A DNA stretch of 64,000 bases, from the NCBI GenBank assembly GCA_021531385.1, contig JAFBIR010000012.1, forward strand, positions 60,592-124,591, in the 5' to 3' direction. Under the pieces are notes generated by a model. It ran no database searches, was not told where the DNA came from, and saw nothing but the letters and a program-made list of their open reading frames with translations. This DNA comes from Parabacteroides distasonis (lineage in GTDB: Bacteria; Bacteroidota; Bacteroidia; Bacteroidales; Tannerellaceae). Position numbers and translations under genes: made by a program. Below, piece by piece: positions 9,081-17,812 of this stretch (position 1 is its first letter; every line of letters starts with the position of its first letter).

Positions 9081-10670
9081 TCACTTGCTGGCCTTTATCT
9101 CATATAGAGGTAGGCTGTGGGATGCGTTGGGCGGTCTGATCCGCAGCACGTGGGTGACGGTAGGAGCCACCTCTGTCGCTTTCACCTCGCGATAGATATG
9201 TTGCGGTTTTAAGCCGTTGCCCATGAAGATCAAGGGGGTGATCACGGCATTGTTACGAATGACTTTGACCTGCTCTTTCCCGTTGTCAAAGTTCAGCTTC
9301 CAACCGGGTTGTAGCTCAATCAGCAGATCGCCTCTGCGCAAGTGATGGGTCCCTTGGCGGAACTCGATCGTTCCTTCATTCCAGTCGCCGGTTAACAAGC
9401 TCTTGTCGGTCGTGACTGACTGCACGCCACTGAACTCCTGCAGGAAGTCGGCCGCTTTGCGTTGAACGGTAGCCAAATCCAGTTTGGCATCTTCTATTGC
9501 TTTGCGATTCAGATAGATCTGTGAGTCGTAATAACCTTTTACCCAATTCGTCTGTTGCCCATAGAGTGCCATGAGGTACATGTTGAGCAATGCCACGCAC
9601 CGTTTGGGGTGGAACTCCCCACCGTTCACCATCAGCCCGTCGGGGTAAGACTCCTCGCTCTTGTAATAACCAGAGCCAGTGAAGACCACTAAGGTGTTTG
9701 ACAGGCCTACCTTCTTGTCGATCGTGTCTAACAGCTTCTCAATGTCTTGATCGAGTTGAAAGTAGGTGTCTTGAATCTCACGTGTATATTCTTTATTCTG
9801 TGTGCCTAAGAAATTGCCGGCATAATAGGTCACGGAGAGCATGTCGGGGCAGCTGCGAGTGCCAAATCCACCATATTCCAGAAACTGGATGGCCAGGCGG
9901 TTCACCTCCTTGTTGATATAGGGTGAGGTTTTTAGCCGGGGATAGCAATCTATCGCCTTCTCGTTGAAGGTGTACCGATAGGGTATTTCGTCGAGCACGT
10001 AGGGGAAGGCATTCAGTTTGTCCATCGAGAGTGAGGGCGTCCACACCATCGAGGCGATGCGAGCAGAGAGCGCCTCTGGGCCGTTGTTGTAGCGATCCAC
10101 ATACCAAGGAATTCCTTTATAATAGGTGGTCGTGGCCCATTTGCCGTTTAAATTGTCCATCCAGAAGGCGCCATTGGCCGCATGACCGGCTGACAGGATT
10201 GCGCTCTCAGGGTCGGGGGCGATGGCATAGACATCGCTGCGCCCACCGGAGGCAATTTTCAACTCATCGCCAATCGTGGAACTGAAGAGGTTTTTAGGTG
10301 AGTAGTTCTCCTTGGTGTAATTGCCCAAGTACTCAGGATCATTCAAGATGGAGACCTCTCGATCCCGGTCGAAATCGTAACTGAAATTACTTCCGATCCC
10401 GCTGAAGCAAGGGTTGCTTCCGGTGAACAAGGTAGCGAATGCGCTGGCTTGGTCGATGTTGGAGAACTCGAAGCGGATGTTGTTATACACCACTCCCTCG
10501 TTCATTAACCGCTTGAAACCTCTTTCGCCAAATGTGTTGTAAAAATACTCAATGTAATCCCCTCTTAACTGATCCACCGTGATGCAGACTACCAACTTGG
10601 GCGCATGTGGCTGAGCCTCAAGGTTTGCAACCGCAAGGATGGCGATAAGAGACGATAATATTTTTCTCAT
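9081..10670 (-). CDS. Alkaline-phosphatase-fold protein, catalytic residues lost
   Basis: Exported protein of about 529 residues of the alkaline phosphatase superfamily, closest in pattern to the PafA-like phosphodiesterase/phosphatase group. Start taken as the ATG at 10670, which forms an ATGA overlap with the upstream stop codon; an in-frame ATG at 10682 would add four residues. Signal peptide MRKILSSLIAILAVANLEAQ. The first metal Asp survives (CITVDQLRGDYI), but the nucleophile Thr position before FATLFTGSNP is Gln, the DxxGH metal pair is NFLGT, the usual ADHG pair is GSGY, the Lys/Arg dyad near AILSAGHAANGAFW is missing, and the last metal His before PLIFMGNG is replaced. So it is probably a non-catalytic binding or scaffold protein (inference). 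Confidence 0.8.
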   Translation of the reverse strand: MRKILSSLIAILAVANLEAQPHAPKLVVCITVDQLRGDYIEYFYNTFGERGFKRLMNEGVVYNNIRFEFSNIDQASAFATLFTGSNPCFSGIGSNFSYDFDRDREVSILNDPEYLGNYTKENYSPKNLFSSTIGDELKIASGGRSDVYAIAPDPESAILSAGHAANGAFWMDNLNGKWATTTYYKGIPWYVDRYNNGPEALSARIASMVWTPSLSMDKLNAFPYVLDEIPYRYTFNEKAIDCYPRLKTSPYINKEVNRLAIQFLEYGGFGTRSCPDMLSVTYYAGNFLGTQNKEYTREIQDTYFQLDQDIEKLLDTIDKKVGLSNTLVVFTGSGYYKSEESYPDGLMVNGGEFHPKRCVALLNMYLMALYGQQTNWVKGYYDSQIYLNRKAIEDAKLDLATVQRKAADFLQEFSGVQSVTTDKSLLTGDWNEGTIEFRQGTHHLRRGDLLIELQPGWKLNFDNGKEQVKVIRNNAVITPLIFMGNGLKPQHIYREVKATEVAPTVTHVLRIRPPNASHSLPLYEIKASK

Positions 10671-11851
10671 TCGGTTGTCCATTTCTTTTTATTAATGCCT
10701 CTGGCCGAACGCAACCACAGCGAGGCGGCGAGCGGGATAAAGGCGGGATTCAGCTGCTGCGGGAGGAACGCCCAACCGGCAAATAGCAGCGTAAGCGCCG
10801 CAAAGTTAATAAAATGATACCAATAAGTCGCCCTTTGTGCTTTATTAATGCAAAACAAAATCACGCCCACCAGGTGGAAAGGGTGTAGCCAGAGCAGGGA
10901 ATAATTGGGCCATGTACAGGGATGGACGGAGAAAAAGGCCAAGAAAAAGAGTACACAGCCCGCCAATCCGGCCAATCCGAACAGCAGGATATCCAGTCCC
11001 TTATAGGCCCGTTTCTGAAATCGGCCTAATAAGGTGATGACATTCGTAATTGCGAAAATCAGCCAACCTAACCGCAGCGGAGAGAGCAGATCCCAAAGGT
11101 CTTTCTCCAGTTCGTCGGGTTCGGCAGCTTCAATAACATGCGTCTTACTCACCAAAGGACGATGTTGCCCCTGTGCGTCAATGATCTCTGCCTTTGCGAA
11201 AGCCTCTCGCAGATAATCCGGCAGGAACAGCATTTCATGCAGTGTAGCCTCTTGATCCGTAGGGCTACCTAAAGCCAAGTCGCACCCGAACGTCAGCCAG
11301 GCATGATGGCGGGTACAATGATTGATCAATGAACGAAAGGTCTGGGCGGTATAGGGGTAGTGGTAATCCACTTGGCCGACTACCTTTTCGATTAAGGCAG
11401 CGGGGCGGGTGGCGCAGTTGTCAAAAAAGAAATTATAGCGATAGACCCGATTCTCCGGCCGGTAGTTCTCTACCAAGGCCTCCCAGAGGCGTTGCCGCTC
11501 GGCGGTGGTCAAGTTTAGCTCCTGCTCGGTGATCGTGCTACCTCGCAGTTGGTACTCAATTACGTAGTCGGTATAATTAACCACTCCCAAGCGATAGTCG
11601 GTCTCCCCCTTGGCAAAGCGATAGATAAAATTGGGCTTGGAGAAGTCGAAGATACCATAATTAAATACATAGTCCACTTTTCGTTCAGGGTCGTGTACTC
11701 GCAATGCGGCATGGCCATAGACGGTGAATACCTCCTCTTCGTAAGGCGAAGAGGTTAATAGGCTGATACGAGCCGTATCACTCAGTGAAACTTGAGCGAA
11801 TGCAAGTTGGGTGATAATTCCTAATAGCCCTAAAATAAACCATTTCTTCAT
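10667..11851 (-). CDS. DUF4105 exported cysteine-peptidase-fold membrane protein
   Basis: 394 residues. An N-terminal signal peptide (MKKWFILGLLGIITQLAFAQ) precedes a DUF4105 / Lnb-N-like periplasmic domain (about 25-260), a family related to NlpC/P60 papain-like folds: candidate catalytic His in VYGHAALRVHD and Cys in YNFFFDNCATRPAALIEKV. The C-terminal third holds four hydrophobic segments (LGWLIFAITNVITLLG, GLAGLAGCVLFFLAFF, FHLVGVILFCI, and FAALTLLFAGWAFL), so the domain is anchored in the inner membrane. Substrate unknown. Its stop overlaps the start of the phosphatase-fold gene (ATGA), so the two are translationally coupled and likely work together. It lies just downstream of the tRNA terminator on the same strand. 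Confidence 0.8.
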   Translation of the reverse strand: MKKWFILGLLGIITQLAFAQVSLSDTARISLLTSSPYEEEVFTVYGHAALRVHDPERKVDYVFNYGIFDFSKPNFIYRFAKGETDYRLGVVNYTDYVIEYQLRGSTITEQELNLTTAERQRLWEALVENYRPENRVYRYNFFFDNCATRPAALIEKVVGQVDYHYPYTAQTFRSLINHCTRHHAWLTFGCDLALGSPTDQEATLHEMLFLPDYLREAFAKAEIIDAQGQHRPLVSKTHVIEAAEPDELEKDLWDLLSPLRLGWLIFAITNVITLLGRFQKRAYKGLDILLFGLAGLAGCVLFFLAFFSVHPCTWPNYSLLWLHPFHLVGVILFCINKAQRATYWYHFINFAALTLLFAGWAFLPQQLNPAFIPLAASLWLRSARGINKKKWTTE

Positions 11852-11869
11852 GCTTATACGCTTTAAAGC

Positions 11870-11906
11870 AAAAAAGAGAAACCGTCATACGATGATTTCT
11901 CTTTTT
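11870..11906 (-). terminator. Terminator of the tRNA-Arg pair
   Basis: On the minus strand AAAAAGAGAAA pairs with TTTCTCTTTTT around a 14-nt loop, ending in a T run. It starts directly behind the second tRNA. Confidence 0.8.
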
Positions 11907-11907
11907 G

Positions 11908-11981
11908 TGATTCGCATAGGATTCAAACCTATAACCTTCTGATCCGTAGTCAGATGCTCTATTCAGTTGAGCTAGCGAACC
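11908..11981 (-). tRNA. tRNA-Arg (ACG), second copy transcribed
   Basis: 74 nt cloverleaf: acceptor GGTTCGC pairs with GCGAATC (one G-T), D arm with AGCTCAACTGAATAGAGC, anticodon loop CTACGGA flanked by TCTGA/TCAGA giving anticodon ACG, T arm with GGTTTGAATCC. CCA is not encoded. Identical to its neighbour at 12004-12077, 22 bp away. Confidence 0.96.
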
Positions 11982-12003
11982 AATAAAAATACTCTAAAAT
12001 TTG

Positions 12004-12077
12004 TGATTCGCATAGGATTCAAACCTATAACCTTCTGATCCGTAGTCAGATGCTCTATTCAGTTGAGCTAGCGAACC
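12004..12077 (-). tRNA. tRNA-Arg (ACG), first copy transcribed
   Basis: Same 74-nt sequence as the copy at 11908-11981, anticodon ACG, which reads CGU directly and, after conversion of A34 to inosine, also CGC and CGA. Transcribed first from the canonical promoter at 12120-12150; both copies form one operon closed by the hairpin at 11870-11906. Confidence 0.96.
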
Positions 12078-12119
12078 AAACTTGTTTCTTTTAGCATCAA
12101 TCTCTCTTGATTGACGCTG

Positions 12120-12150
12120 CAAAGGTAGGGCTTATTTTTGAACTACCAAA
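12120..12150 (-). promoter_or_regulatory. Canonical promoter of the tRNA-Arg operon
   Basis: On the minus strand TTTG (complement of 12147-12150), 19 bp, TACCTTTG (complement of 12120-12127), about 40 nt before the first tRNA. Confidence 0.85.
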
Positions 12151-12174
12151 TTTTTTATCTGCTTTTTTTCAGGC

Positions 12175-14508
12175 TCAATCTAACATTTTGGGATTAAAAA
12201 TGAGATAACCGATATTCAATCCAATGTTGAAATTTTGCTTGGGGTAGTTGTATCCATTGGCATACAGGCTGATAGAAATAAAAGGAAGCTTTAAGACGAG
12301 GGATGCTTCTCCCATATAGTTAAAGGAATGCAAAAACTTACCATAACTGGCTGTAGCCACATTCGGATTGGATGCGGTAACCTGTTTTTGGATTTCATAA
12401 AGCGGCATGAAGCCATACATGCCAAGTTGGAAATGAAACAATTTGCTGAATCTCCAGATCGGGGTTAGCCCTAACGCAACATACTGATTGGCCCGAAAGG
12501 CCTCGTTGAAGACGATCGTGCTGTGAGGAGTGGGGGTGAAAGCAGGTGCTTGCAAAACACTTGCCGTATAGTTGCTCATTAGGTTTTTACTGGAGAGTAC
12601 TAACTCTGATAGGTAACCCATGTTGAAATGATTTGTGTAAGTATGGAAACTTTTCCAACGACCTTTGAATTGAATCCAGCTATGGGTCTTGCTCCAAACG
12701 GGAGACAATGCATCTCCAGAGGTGGGAGAAGGGGTGAAGTTCTCTTTCCCTGTCACATATTGGGCAGTCATGAAAAGCTGTTTGCCTTCGGTGGCATAAA
12801 GACGGTCGTCAAGGCTGTTTTGCTCCAAACTCAACGAGCCTGCGAAATAGTCATACCAACTATGGTCGAAAGAGGCATTAGCGAACGAGATGGATGAACT
12901 CTGTAAGTAATTGTCGTTGAGTCGACCATAAGTCAGTCCAATCTCGGCTTTCGCTTGGTTGAGAAAGGGAAAGCCTAATTTCATTCGCAGGAATAGCTCT
13001 TTCTGTTTAATGATGGCAGGTACGACATCCTCGTAGAATAGAGACTGGCTCTCCGAATAGCGCTTGTCGGAAAAGACCCCTTGCAGGCTCAGGTAAGTGG
13101 GAATCGTGGTTTGCAGAAAGGTGCGTGCGTCGAGCATCACGCCACTGAACGAGTTGCCCACCTGAAAGTTTGCCGTTAGATCGGTTCCTACACGTCCCAA
13201 AGACTGGTAATTGAAGCCCAAGAAAAGTTGGTTGGCCTGGTGGGAGGAAACATTACCGCCGAAAGCGATCTTAACCTCCTCTTTCATCTTGACTTCTAAG
13301 TAGAGGTCGAAATTTTTCTCTTTGCGGTTATAGACGGCGTGAGGCATGATCTCCTTGATCTTAGAGTAGGTTAACATCTTGAAGTAGGCGCGCTTAAATT
13401 CTTGCATAGAGAAGACTCCGTTGATATCTTTATGTAGCTCTGCTTCGATAAACTTGCGTTGCGCTTCTGTTACCCCACTCACATAAATATTCTTGAATAC
13501 CAATGGAGGAAGACTCTCTTTATATGCTTTTCTACGGGCGTTTACTTCAGAGAGTGTTACCTCACGAGGAACACGCTGCTTGATGGAGTCAATCATCGCT
13601 AATGTTTTCTGATAGCCAATTTCCATCAGCTCCTTTCCTTTGTCGAAATCAAGCAGTGAGACTGTTGGAAATTTAAATTGGATGAGCATACCATCTTCTT
13701 CCTCAACGTTATATTCTGTTTTCTGCATGACCATCGCTTCCATTTGTGTGTAAAGATTTTCTGTGGGCTTGGTATTACCGGAAGAGACAATGGAGCCGAA
13801 AATGAAATCCGGATGAAATGCTTCCTTGAGGGGATTCACCGGAAAATTATCATAGATGCCTCCATCGAACAGCGGGATGCTATCCCGCCAAATGGGCTGA
13901 AATACAAAAGGAAATGACATAGAGGCACGCACAGCGTCTCCCAAATCACCATGTTTGAAGACTACGGCTTTCTTTGCATATACGTCTGATGCCACGCAGC
14001 GAAAGGGTACGAACAAGTTGTCAAAATTCCAGCCAGCCTTGGCTGTGGCTTGAGCAAAAAGCCCCATGAAAGCTTGATTCATCTGTATGGGGTTGATCAG
14101 ACTCTGTGGTAAGAAACTGGCCTTCACCTGCAGAGAATCGGTAAAATCGATGGAAAAATGAGCGAACTCGGGTGTAGGATCGGGCTCCTTGAAGAAGAAA
14201 GCATATTTACTCTCCACTGTGCCAGTTTGCCAGTAGCCGAACTCCTCCGAGAGCATTAAATCCAGCATTTCTTCGGGCGTGTAACCCATCGCATAAAGAC
14301 TACCAATAATGGCGCCGATAGAGGTTCCTGCTACATAGTCAATGGGTATATTATTTTCCTCCAGTGCTTTGATCACACCGATATGAGCTGCGCCTTTTGC
14401 GCCTCCTCCACTCATTACCAAACCCACCTTCTGTGCCATTCCGAGGAAACCAAACCAAGAAAGCAGCATCACTATTAAACCAAATCTTCTCATTGTCTTT
14501 TTGCTCAT
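12175..14508 (-). CDS. Patatin-like phospholipase fused to POTRA and outer-membrane barrel
   Basis: 777-residue exported protein of the PlpD-like type. Signal peptide about 1-25; patatin domain about 26-310 with oxyanion loop GGGAKG (34-39), nucleophile elbow GTSIG (Ser63) and the second dyad residue in FDGG (Asp215), so it should be an active lipid acyl hydrolase. Residues about 340-415 (FKNIYVSGVTEAQRKFIEAEL ... FDLYLEVKMKEE) look like one POTRA domain, and the rest is a 16-strand-like beta barrel ending in NIGLNIGYLIFNPKMLD. This is the architecture of type Vd self-exporting patatins, here the version common in Bacteroidota. Monocistronic; a minus-strand TATTTTTG box lies about 15 nt upstream of the start. 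Confidence 0.9.
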   Translation of the reverse strand: MSKKTMRRFGLIVMLLSWFGFLGMAQKVGLVMSGGGAKGAAHIGVIKALEENNIPIDYVAGTSIGAIIGSLYAMGYTPEEMLDLMLSEEFGYWQTGTVESKYAFFFKEPDPTPEFAHFSIDFTDSLQVKASFLPQSLINPIQMNQAFMGLFAQATAKAGWNFDNLFVPFRCVASDVYAKKAVVFKHGDLGDAVRASMSFPFVFQPIWRDSIPLFDGGIYDNFPVNPLKEAFHPDFIFGSIVSSGNTKPTENLYTQMEAMVMQKTEYNVEEEDGMLIQFKFPTVSLLDFDKGKELMEIGYQKTLAMIDSIKQRVPREVTLSEVNARRKAYKESLPPLVFKNIYVSGVTEAQRKFIEAELHKDINGVFSMQEFKRAYFKMLTYSKIKEIMPHAVYNRKEKNFDLYLEVKMKEEVKIAFGGNVSSHQANQLFLGFNYQSLGRVGTDLTANFQVGNSFSGVMLDARTFLQTTIPTYLSLQGVFSDKRYSESQSLFYEDVVPAIIKQKELFLRMKLGFPFLNQAKAEIGLTYGRLNDNYLQSSSISFANASFDHSWYDYFAGSLSLEQNSLDDRLYATEGKQLFMTAQYVTGKENFTPSPTSGDALSPVWSKTHSWIQFKGRWKSFHTYTNHFNMGYLSELVLSSKNLMSNYTASVLQAPAFTPTPHSTIVFNEAFRANQYVALGLTPIWRFSKLFHFQLGMYGFMPLYEIQKQVTASNPNVATASYGKFLHSFNYMGEASLVLKLPFISISLYANGYNYPKQNFNIGLNIGYLIFNPKMLD

Positions 14509-14656
14509 GCTTGTTTGTTGAGCAAAAATACAAAAGCTAAATTAATTAAGGATGTTTTATGTGGAATTTATTGTGAATTTAGTGGGTGTATCAGTCTGTT
14601 CCTAAATGGTGTTCTAATTTTTGCTGTCACACCAAGGGCGGGTGCGCAAATATGGC

Positions 14657-14664
14657 TATCTTTG
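14657..14664 (+). promoter_or_regulatory. -7 box of the cobalamin operon
   Basis: TATCTTTG followed by C, 25 nt before the cobD ATG at 14690. It fixes the start downstream of 14665. The leader is too short for a cobalamin riboswitch. Confidence 0.6.
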
Positions 14665-14689
14665 CAGCAAACTTCGATATATTATTGCA

Positions 14690-15634
14690 ATGATGTTTGG
14701 CAATTATGTGGGTACACTGCGGATGCTTCCCTTCTTAGGTGGCTGGTTGGCTGACAAGTTGTTAGGTGATCCGGAAGGATGGCCTCATCCTATTGTGTGG
14801 TTCGGACGAGCAATCAGTGTCGGTGAGAGACAATTGAACCATGGAGAGAACCGAGCGGATAAAGGGGCTTTGATGGCGCTTTGCTTCGTAGTAGGTGTGT
14901 ATGGAATTTGCAAGCAGCTATTGGCTTGGTCTGCGGGTATTAGCCCGATTTTCAGTGGAATACTGACATCTGTTGGTGTCTTTTATTGTCTTTCTGGCAC
15001 GACTTTAATCAAGGAGGTGAAGGCGGTCTTTGAGGCAGTGGATAGAAGCACGGAAGAGGGGCGGAAACAGGTAGCCCGCATCGTAGGACGTGACACGGCT
15101 CATCTTTCTCCGCAGGAGATCCGAGCAGCGGCATTGGAGACCTTGGCAGAGAACTTGAGTGATGGGGTGATCGCTCCGATGTTTTGGTACGCCTTATTGG
15201 GCTTACCCGGTATGGCGGCCTATAAGATGGTGAACACACTTGATTCAATGATTGGCTATAAGAATGAACGCTACTTGGAGTTTGGACGTGTAGCGGCCAA
15301 GACCGATGATTTGGCTAACTTGATTCCCGCACGTTTGACCGCCTATCTGATGTTGATAGTCAGTGGGAACTGGTCGAAGCGGGAGTTTGTGCAACGGTTT
15401 GGCCCGGCTCATGCAAGTCCCAATTCCGGTTATCCTGAAGCGGCATTGGCAGCCATTCTCGACTGTCGTTTCGGTGGAACGCATGACTATTTTGGGAAGC
15501 CGGTGGAGAAACCCTATATTGGCACTAACGAGCGTCCCTTTACGACCGAGGATATGCGGATCGCCGTACGGGTGAATAGTCAAGTGGAATTGGTGATGGG
15601 ACTGATAGTGGCCCTTTGCGCAGGGATATTTTAA
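14690..15634 (+). CDS. cobD: Adenosylcobinamide-phosphate synthase
   Basis: CbiB/CobD membrane enzyme that attaches aminopropanol (phosphate) to cobyric acid in vitamin B12 synthesis. About 314 residues from the ATG at 14690 (another ATG at 14693); a longer in-frame version from 14621 would begin upstream of the promoter. Seen: GGWLADKLLGDPEGWPHPIVWFG, typical of the family N-terminus, ARIVGRDTAHLSPQEIRAAALETLAENLSDGVIAP (the core signature), and NTLDSMIGYKNERYLEFGRVAAKTDDLANLIPARLTA, with several hydrophobic helices. First gene of a nucleotide-loop assembly operon running to about 19100. Confidence 0.95.
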   Translation: MMFGNYVGTLRMLPFLGGWLADKLLGDPEGWPHPIVWFGRAISVGERQLNHGENRADKGALMALCFVVGVYGICKQLLAWSAGISPIFSGILTSVGVFYCLSGTTLIKEVKAVFEAVDRSTEEGRKQVARIVGRDTAHLSPQEIRAAALETLAENLSDGVIAPMFWYALLGLPGMAAYKMVNTLDSMIGYKNERYLEFGRVAAKTDDLANLIPARLTAYLMLIVSGNWSKREFVQRFGPAHASPNSGYPEAALAAILDCRFGGTHDYFGKPVEKPYIGTNERPFTTEDMRIAVRVNSQVELVMGLIVALCAGIF

Positions 15635-15668
15635 TAAATGGTAACGAATAGCAATAGATAAAGAAAAT

Positions 15669-16244
15669 ATGGATATCAGACTAAACAAACTACTCAGTGA
15701 GGCCGGTATCTGCTCACGCCGAGAGGCTGATCAGTTTATGGAGACAGATCGAGTGACGGTCAATGGAAAGTTCCCTAAGATGGGACAACGGGTGACAGCC
15801 GAGGATGAGGTGCTTGTGGACGGTGAGAAGGTCAACGTGGAAAAGTACCTGCAATTGCAAGAGGAGCAACGCCGAGAAGAAGAGGAGGAGAAGGAGCTGA
15901 TTCGCTCATTGCATACATTCAAGGCGGAGGAACGTAAGCCTAAAGAGGCTCTCCGGAAAGAGGAGAAGTTTGGCAAGTATAATAAGTTCGCAGCTGCTCG
16001 TAAGGCAGCTAAGGAGGGAACTACTTGGAAAGAAAAGAAAGAAAAACTCCGTCTAACAGCAGAGGAGGATCGGTTATTGCGAGAGGCATTGCGTCCGCAG
16101 TTTGGGAAATCCTTGCGTAAATCAGCGGTGGCACAACGGATCGCTGCCAATCCAAAATCGGCAGCATTGCGTAAGACCAGTCGCAATAACCCCATCAACA
16201 AGGCGAAGCGTGCTGCGCAATATAAACGGAGAAATAATGGGTAA
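15669..16244 (+). CDS. S4-domain RNA-binding protein within the cob operon
   Basis: 191 residues. Residues 1-55 form an S4 RNA-binding domain like the N-terminus of RsuA/RluB pseudouridine synthases (MDIRLNKLLSEAGICSRREADQFM ... VTVNGKFPKMGQRVTAEDEVLVDG). The catalytic pseudouridine synthase domain is absent; instead there is an acidic Glu-rich coiled stretch (about 60-80) and a long Lys/Arg-rich tail with pattern RKAAKEGTTWKEKKEKLR and NPINKAKRAAQYKRRNNG. So it probably binds RNA, perhaps the ribosome, without modifying it. It sits 34 nt after cobD and its last 8 nt overlap the cobU start, so it is co-translated with B12 genes although no link to B12 chemistry is known to me. Confidence 0.85.
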   Translation: MDIRLNKLLSEAGICSRREADQFMETDRVTVNGKFPKMGQRVTAEDEVLVDGEKVNVEKYLQLQEEQRREEEEEKELIRSLHTFKAEERKPKEALRKEEKFGKYNKFAAARKAAKEGTTWKEKKEKLRLTAEEDRLLREALRPQFGKSLRKSAVAQRIAANPKSAALRKTSRNNPINKAKRAAQYKRRNNG

Positions 16245-16749
16245 ACATCTTGTTTTGGTGACTGGTGGGGAGCGCTCAGGAAAGAGTGGTTATGCCCAAC
16301 GTTTGGCGCTTAGCTTGACAGTCAACCCGGTCTATTTGGCTACCTCCCGTATCTGGGATGAGGAGTTTCGGCAGCGGGTGTTGCGTCATCAGGCGGATAG
16401 AGGTCCGGAATGGACCAACATCGAAGAGGAGAAGGAGTTAAGCCGTCACGACCTTACGGGACGTGTGGTGGTGATTGACTGTGTGACCCTTTGGGCGACC
16501 AATTTCTTTTTCGATTGTCAGAGTGATGCGGAGGAGGCGTTGAGGCAGTTGAAGGAGGAGTTTGACCTGGTAACGGAACAAGCGGCCTATCTGATCTTCG
16601 TCACCAATGAGATCGGTATGGGGGGAGTGCCGATGGATGCCGTGCAGCGGAAATTTACCGATATGCAGGGTTGGCTGAATCAATATATCGCTGCTCGGGC
16701 CGACGAGGTGGTGCTGATGGTGAGTGGCATCCCTCTTAAAGTGAAATAA
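16237..16749 (+). CDS. cobU: Adenosylcobinamide kinase / guanylyltransferase
   Basis: Bifunctional enzyme phosphorylating adenosylcobinamide and transferring GMP to give adenosylcobinamide-GDP. 170 residues from the ATG at 16237, which overlaps the previous gene by 8 nt. Seen: P-loop VTGGERSGKSGYAQRL at the N-terminus, the YLATSRIWDEEFRQRVLRHQ region including the guanylylated-His motif, VVVIDCVTLWATNFF (Walker B) and FVTNEIGMGGVPMD, all conserved in CobU. Length is normal for the family (about 170-180). The next gene, cobT, starts 25 nt later. Confidence 0.95.
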   Translation: MGKHLVLVTGGERSGKSGYAQRLALSLTVNPVYLATSRIWDEEFRQRVLRHQADRGPEWTNIEEEKELSRHDLTGRVVVIDCVTLWATNFFFDCQSDAEEALRQLKEEFDLVTEQAAYLIFVTNEIGMGGVPMDAVQRKFTDMQGWLNQYIAARADEVVLMVSGIPLKVK

Positions 16750-16773
16750 CGATGAATTTATTAGGGAATACAC

Positions 16774-17811
16774 ATGAGGACATTTGAAATTAAAGAACCT
16801 GATAAGGGTATAGAACAGGCCCTGCGCGACAAGATCGAGAACTTGGCCAAACCGAAAGGATCATTGGGACGCTTAGAGTCATTGGCATTACAAATCGGAT
16901 TGATTCAACAAACATTTACACCTACATTGAGCCATCCGGTCAATGTGATTTATGCGGCGGATCATGGTATCGCTGATGAGGGAGTAAGTAAATCCCCGAA
17001 AGAGGTGACCCGACAGGTGATCTACAATTTCTTGAATGGTGGTTCGGGCGTCTGTTTCTTGGCTCGTCAGCATGGGTTTGAGCTGAAGATCGTGGATGGA
17101 GGTGTGGACTTTGACTTTCCGGCCAATCCCCGTCTGATTGACCGAAAGGTGCGTAAGGGTACACGCAACTACCTGCATGAGGCAGCGATGACGGCTGAGG
17201 AGGTGGATCAAGCAATCCAGTATGGGGCTGACATCGTGACCGATTGTTACAACGAGGGTTGCAACGTGATTAGCTTTGGTGAGATGGGTATCGGTAATAC
17301 GGCAACCTCCAGTGTCTGGATGCACTGTTTGACGGACATTCCATTGGTAGATTGTGTGGGTGCAGGCAGCGGCTTGGATGAGGCCGGTGTACGTCATAAA
17401 TATAATGTATTGAAGGCGGCTATCGACAATTACAAGGGAGATGGCAGTGCGGCGGATGTGTTGCGTTATTTTGGTGGTATCGAGATGGTGATGGCTGTAG
17501 GAGGAATGCTTCGAGCTGCGGAGTTGGGCATGATTATCTTGGTAGATGGGTTTATCATGACAAATTGTGTGCTGATGGCCTCTCGTTTCTATCCGCAAAT
17601 GCTTCCTTATTGCATCTTTGGCCATTGTGGAGATGAGTCTGGTCACAAGCGCGTACTCGATTTCTTGGGTGCGGAGCCATTACTGCATTTGGGGCTGCGT
17701 CTGGGTGAGGGGAGTGGCTCTGTTTGTGCTTACCCGATTGTAGAGTCTGCGGTGCGTATGATCAACGAGATGCACACCTTTGCGCAGGCAGCAGTCACGA
17801 AATATATTTAA
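16774..17811 (+). CDS. cobT: Nicotinate-nucleotide--dimethylbenzimidazole phosphoribosyltransferase
   Basis: Makes alpha-ribazole phosphate, the lower-ligand nucleotide of B12, from nicotinate mononucleotide and 5,6-dimethylbenzimidazole or a related base. 345 residues, full length. Seen: [17 protein letters not shown] near the N-terminus, [18 protein letters not shown] with the conserved [35 protein letters not shown], and the C-terminal [11 protein letters not shown] with the catalytic Glu. Embedded between cobU and cobS with 1 nt between its stop and the cobS ATG, so coupled translation. Confidence 0.97.
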   Translation: MRTFEIKEPDKGIEQALRDKIENLAKPKGSLGRLESLALQIGLIQQTFTPTLSHPVNVIYAADHGIADEGVSKSPKEVTRQVIYNFLNGGSGVCFLARQHGFELKIVDGGVDFDFPANPRLIDRKVRKGTRNYLHEAAMTAEEVDQAIQYGADIVTDCYNEGCNVISFGEMGIGNTATSSVWMHCLTDIPLVDCVGAGSGLDEAGVRHKYNVLKAAIDNYKGDGSAADVLRYFGGIEMVMAVGGMLRAAELGMIILVDGFIMTNCVLMASRFYPQMLPYCIFGHCGDESGHKRVLDFLGAEPLLHLGLRLGEGSGSVCAYPIVESAVRMINEMHTFAQAAVTKYI

Positions 17812-17812
17812 T

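Noticed and set aside
14509..14689. Possible cobalamin riboswitch before cobD
   Set aside because: The predicted transcription start is only about 20 nt before the ATG, and no B12-box-like sequence was seen upstream.
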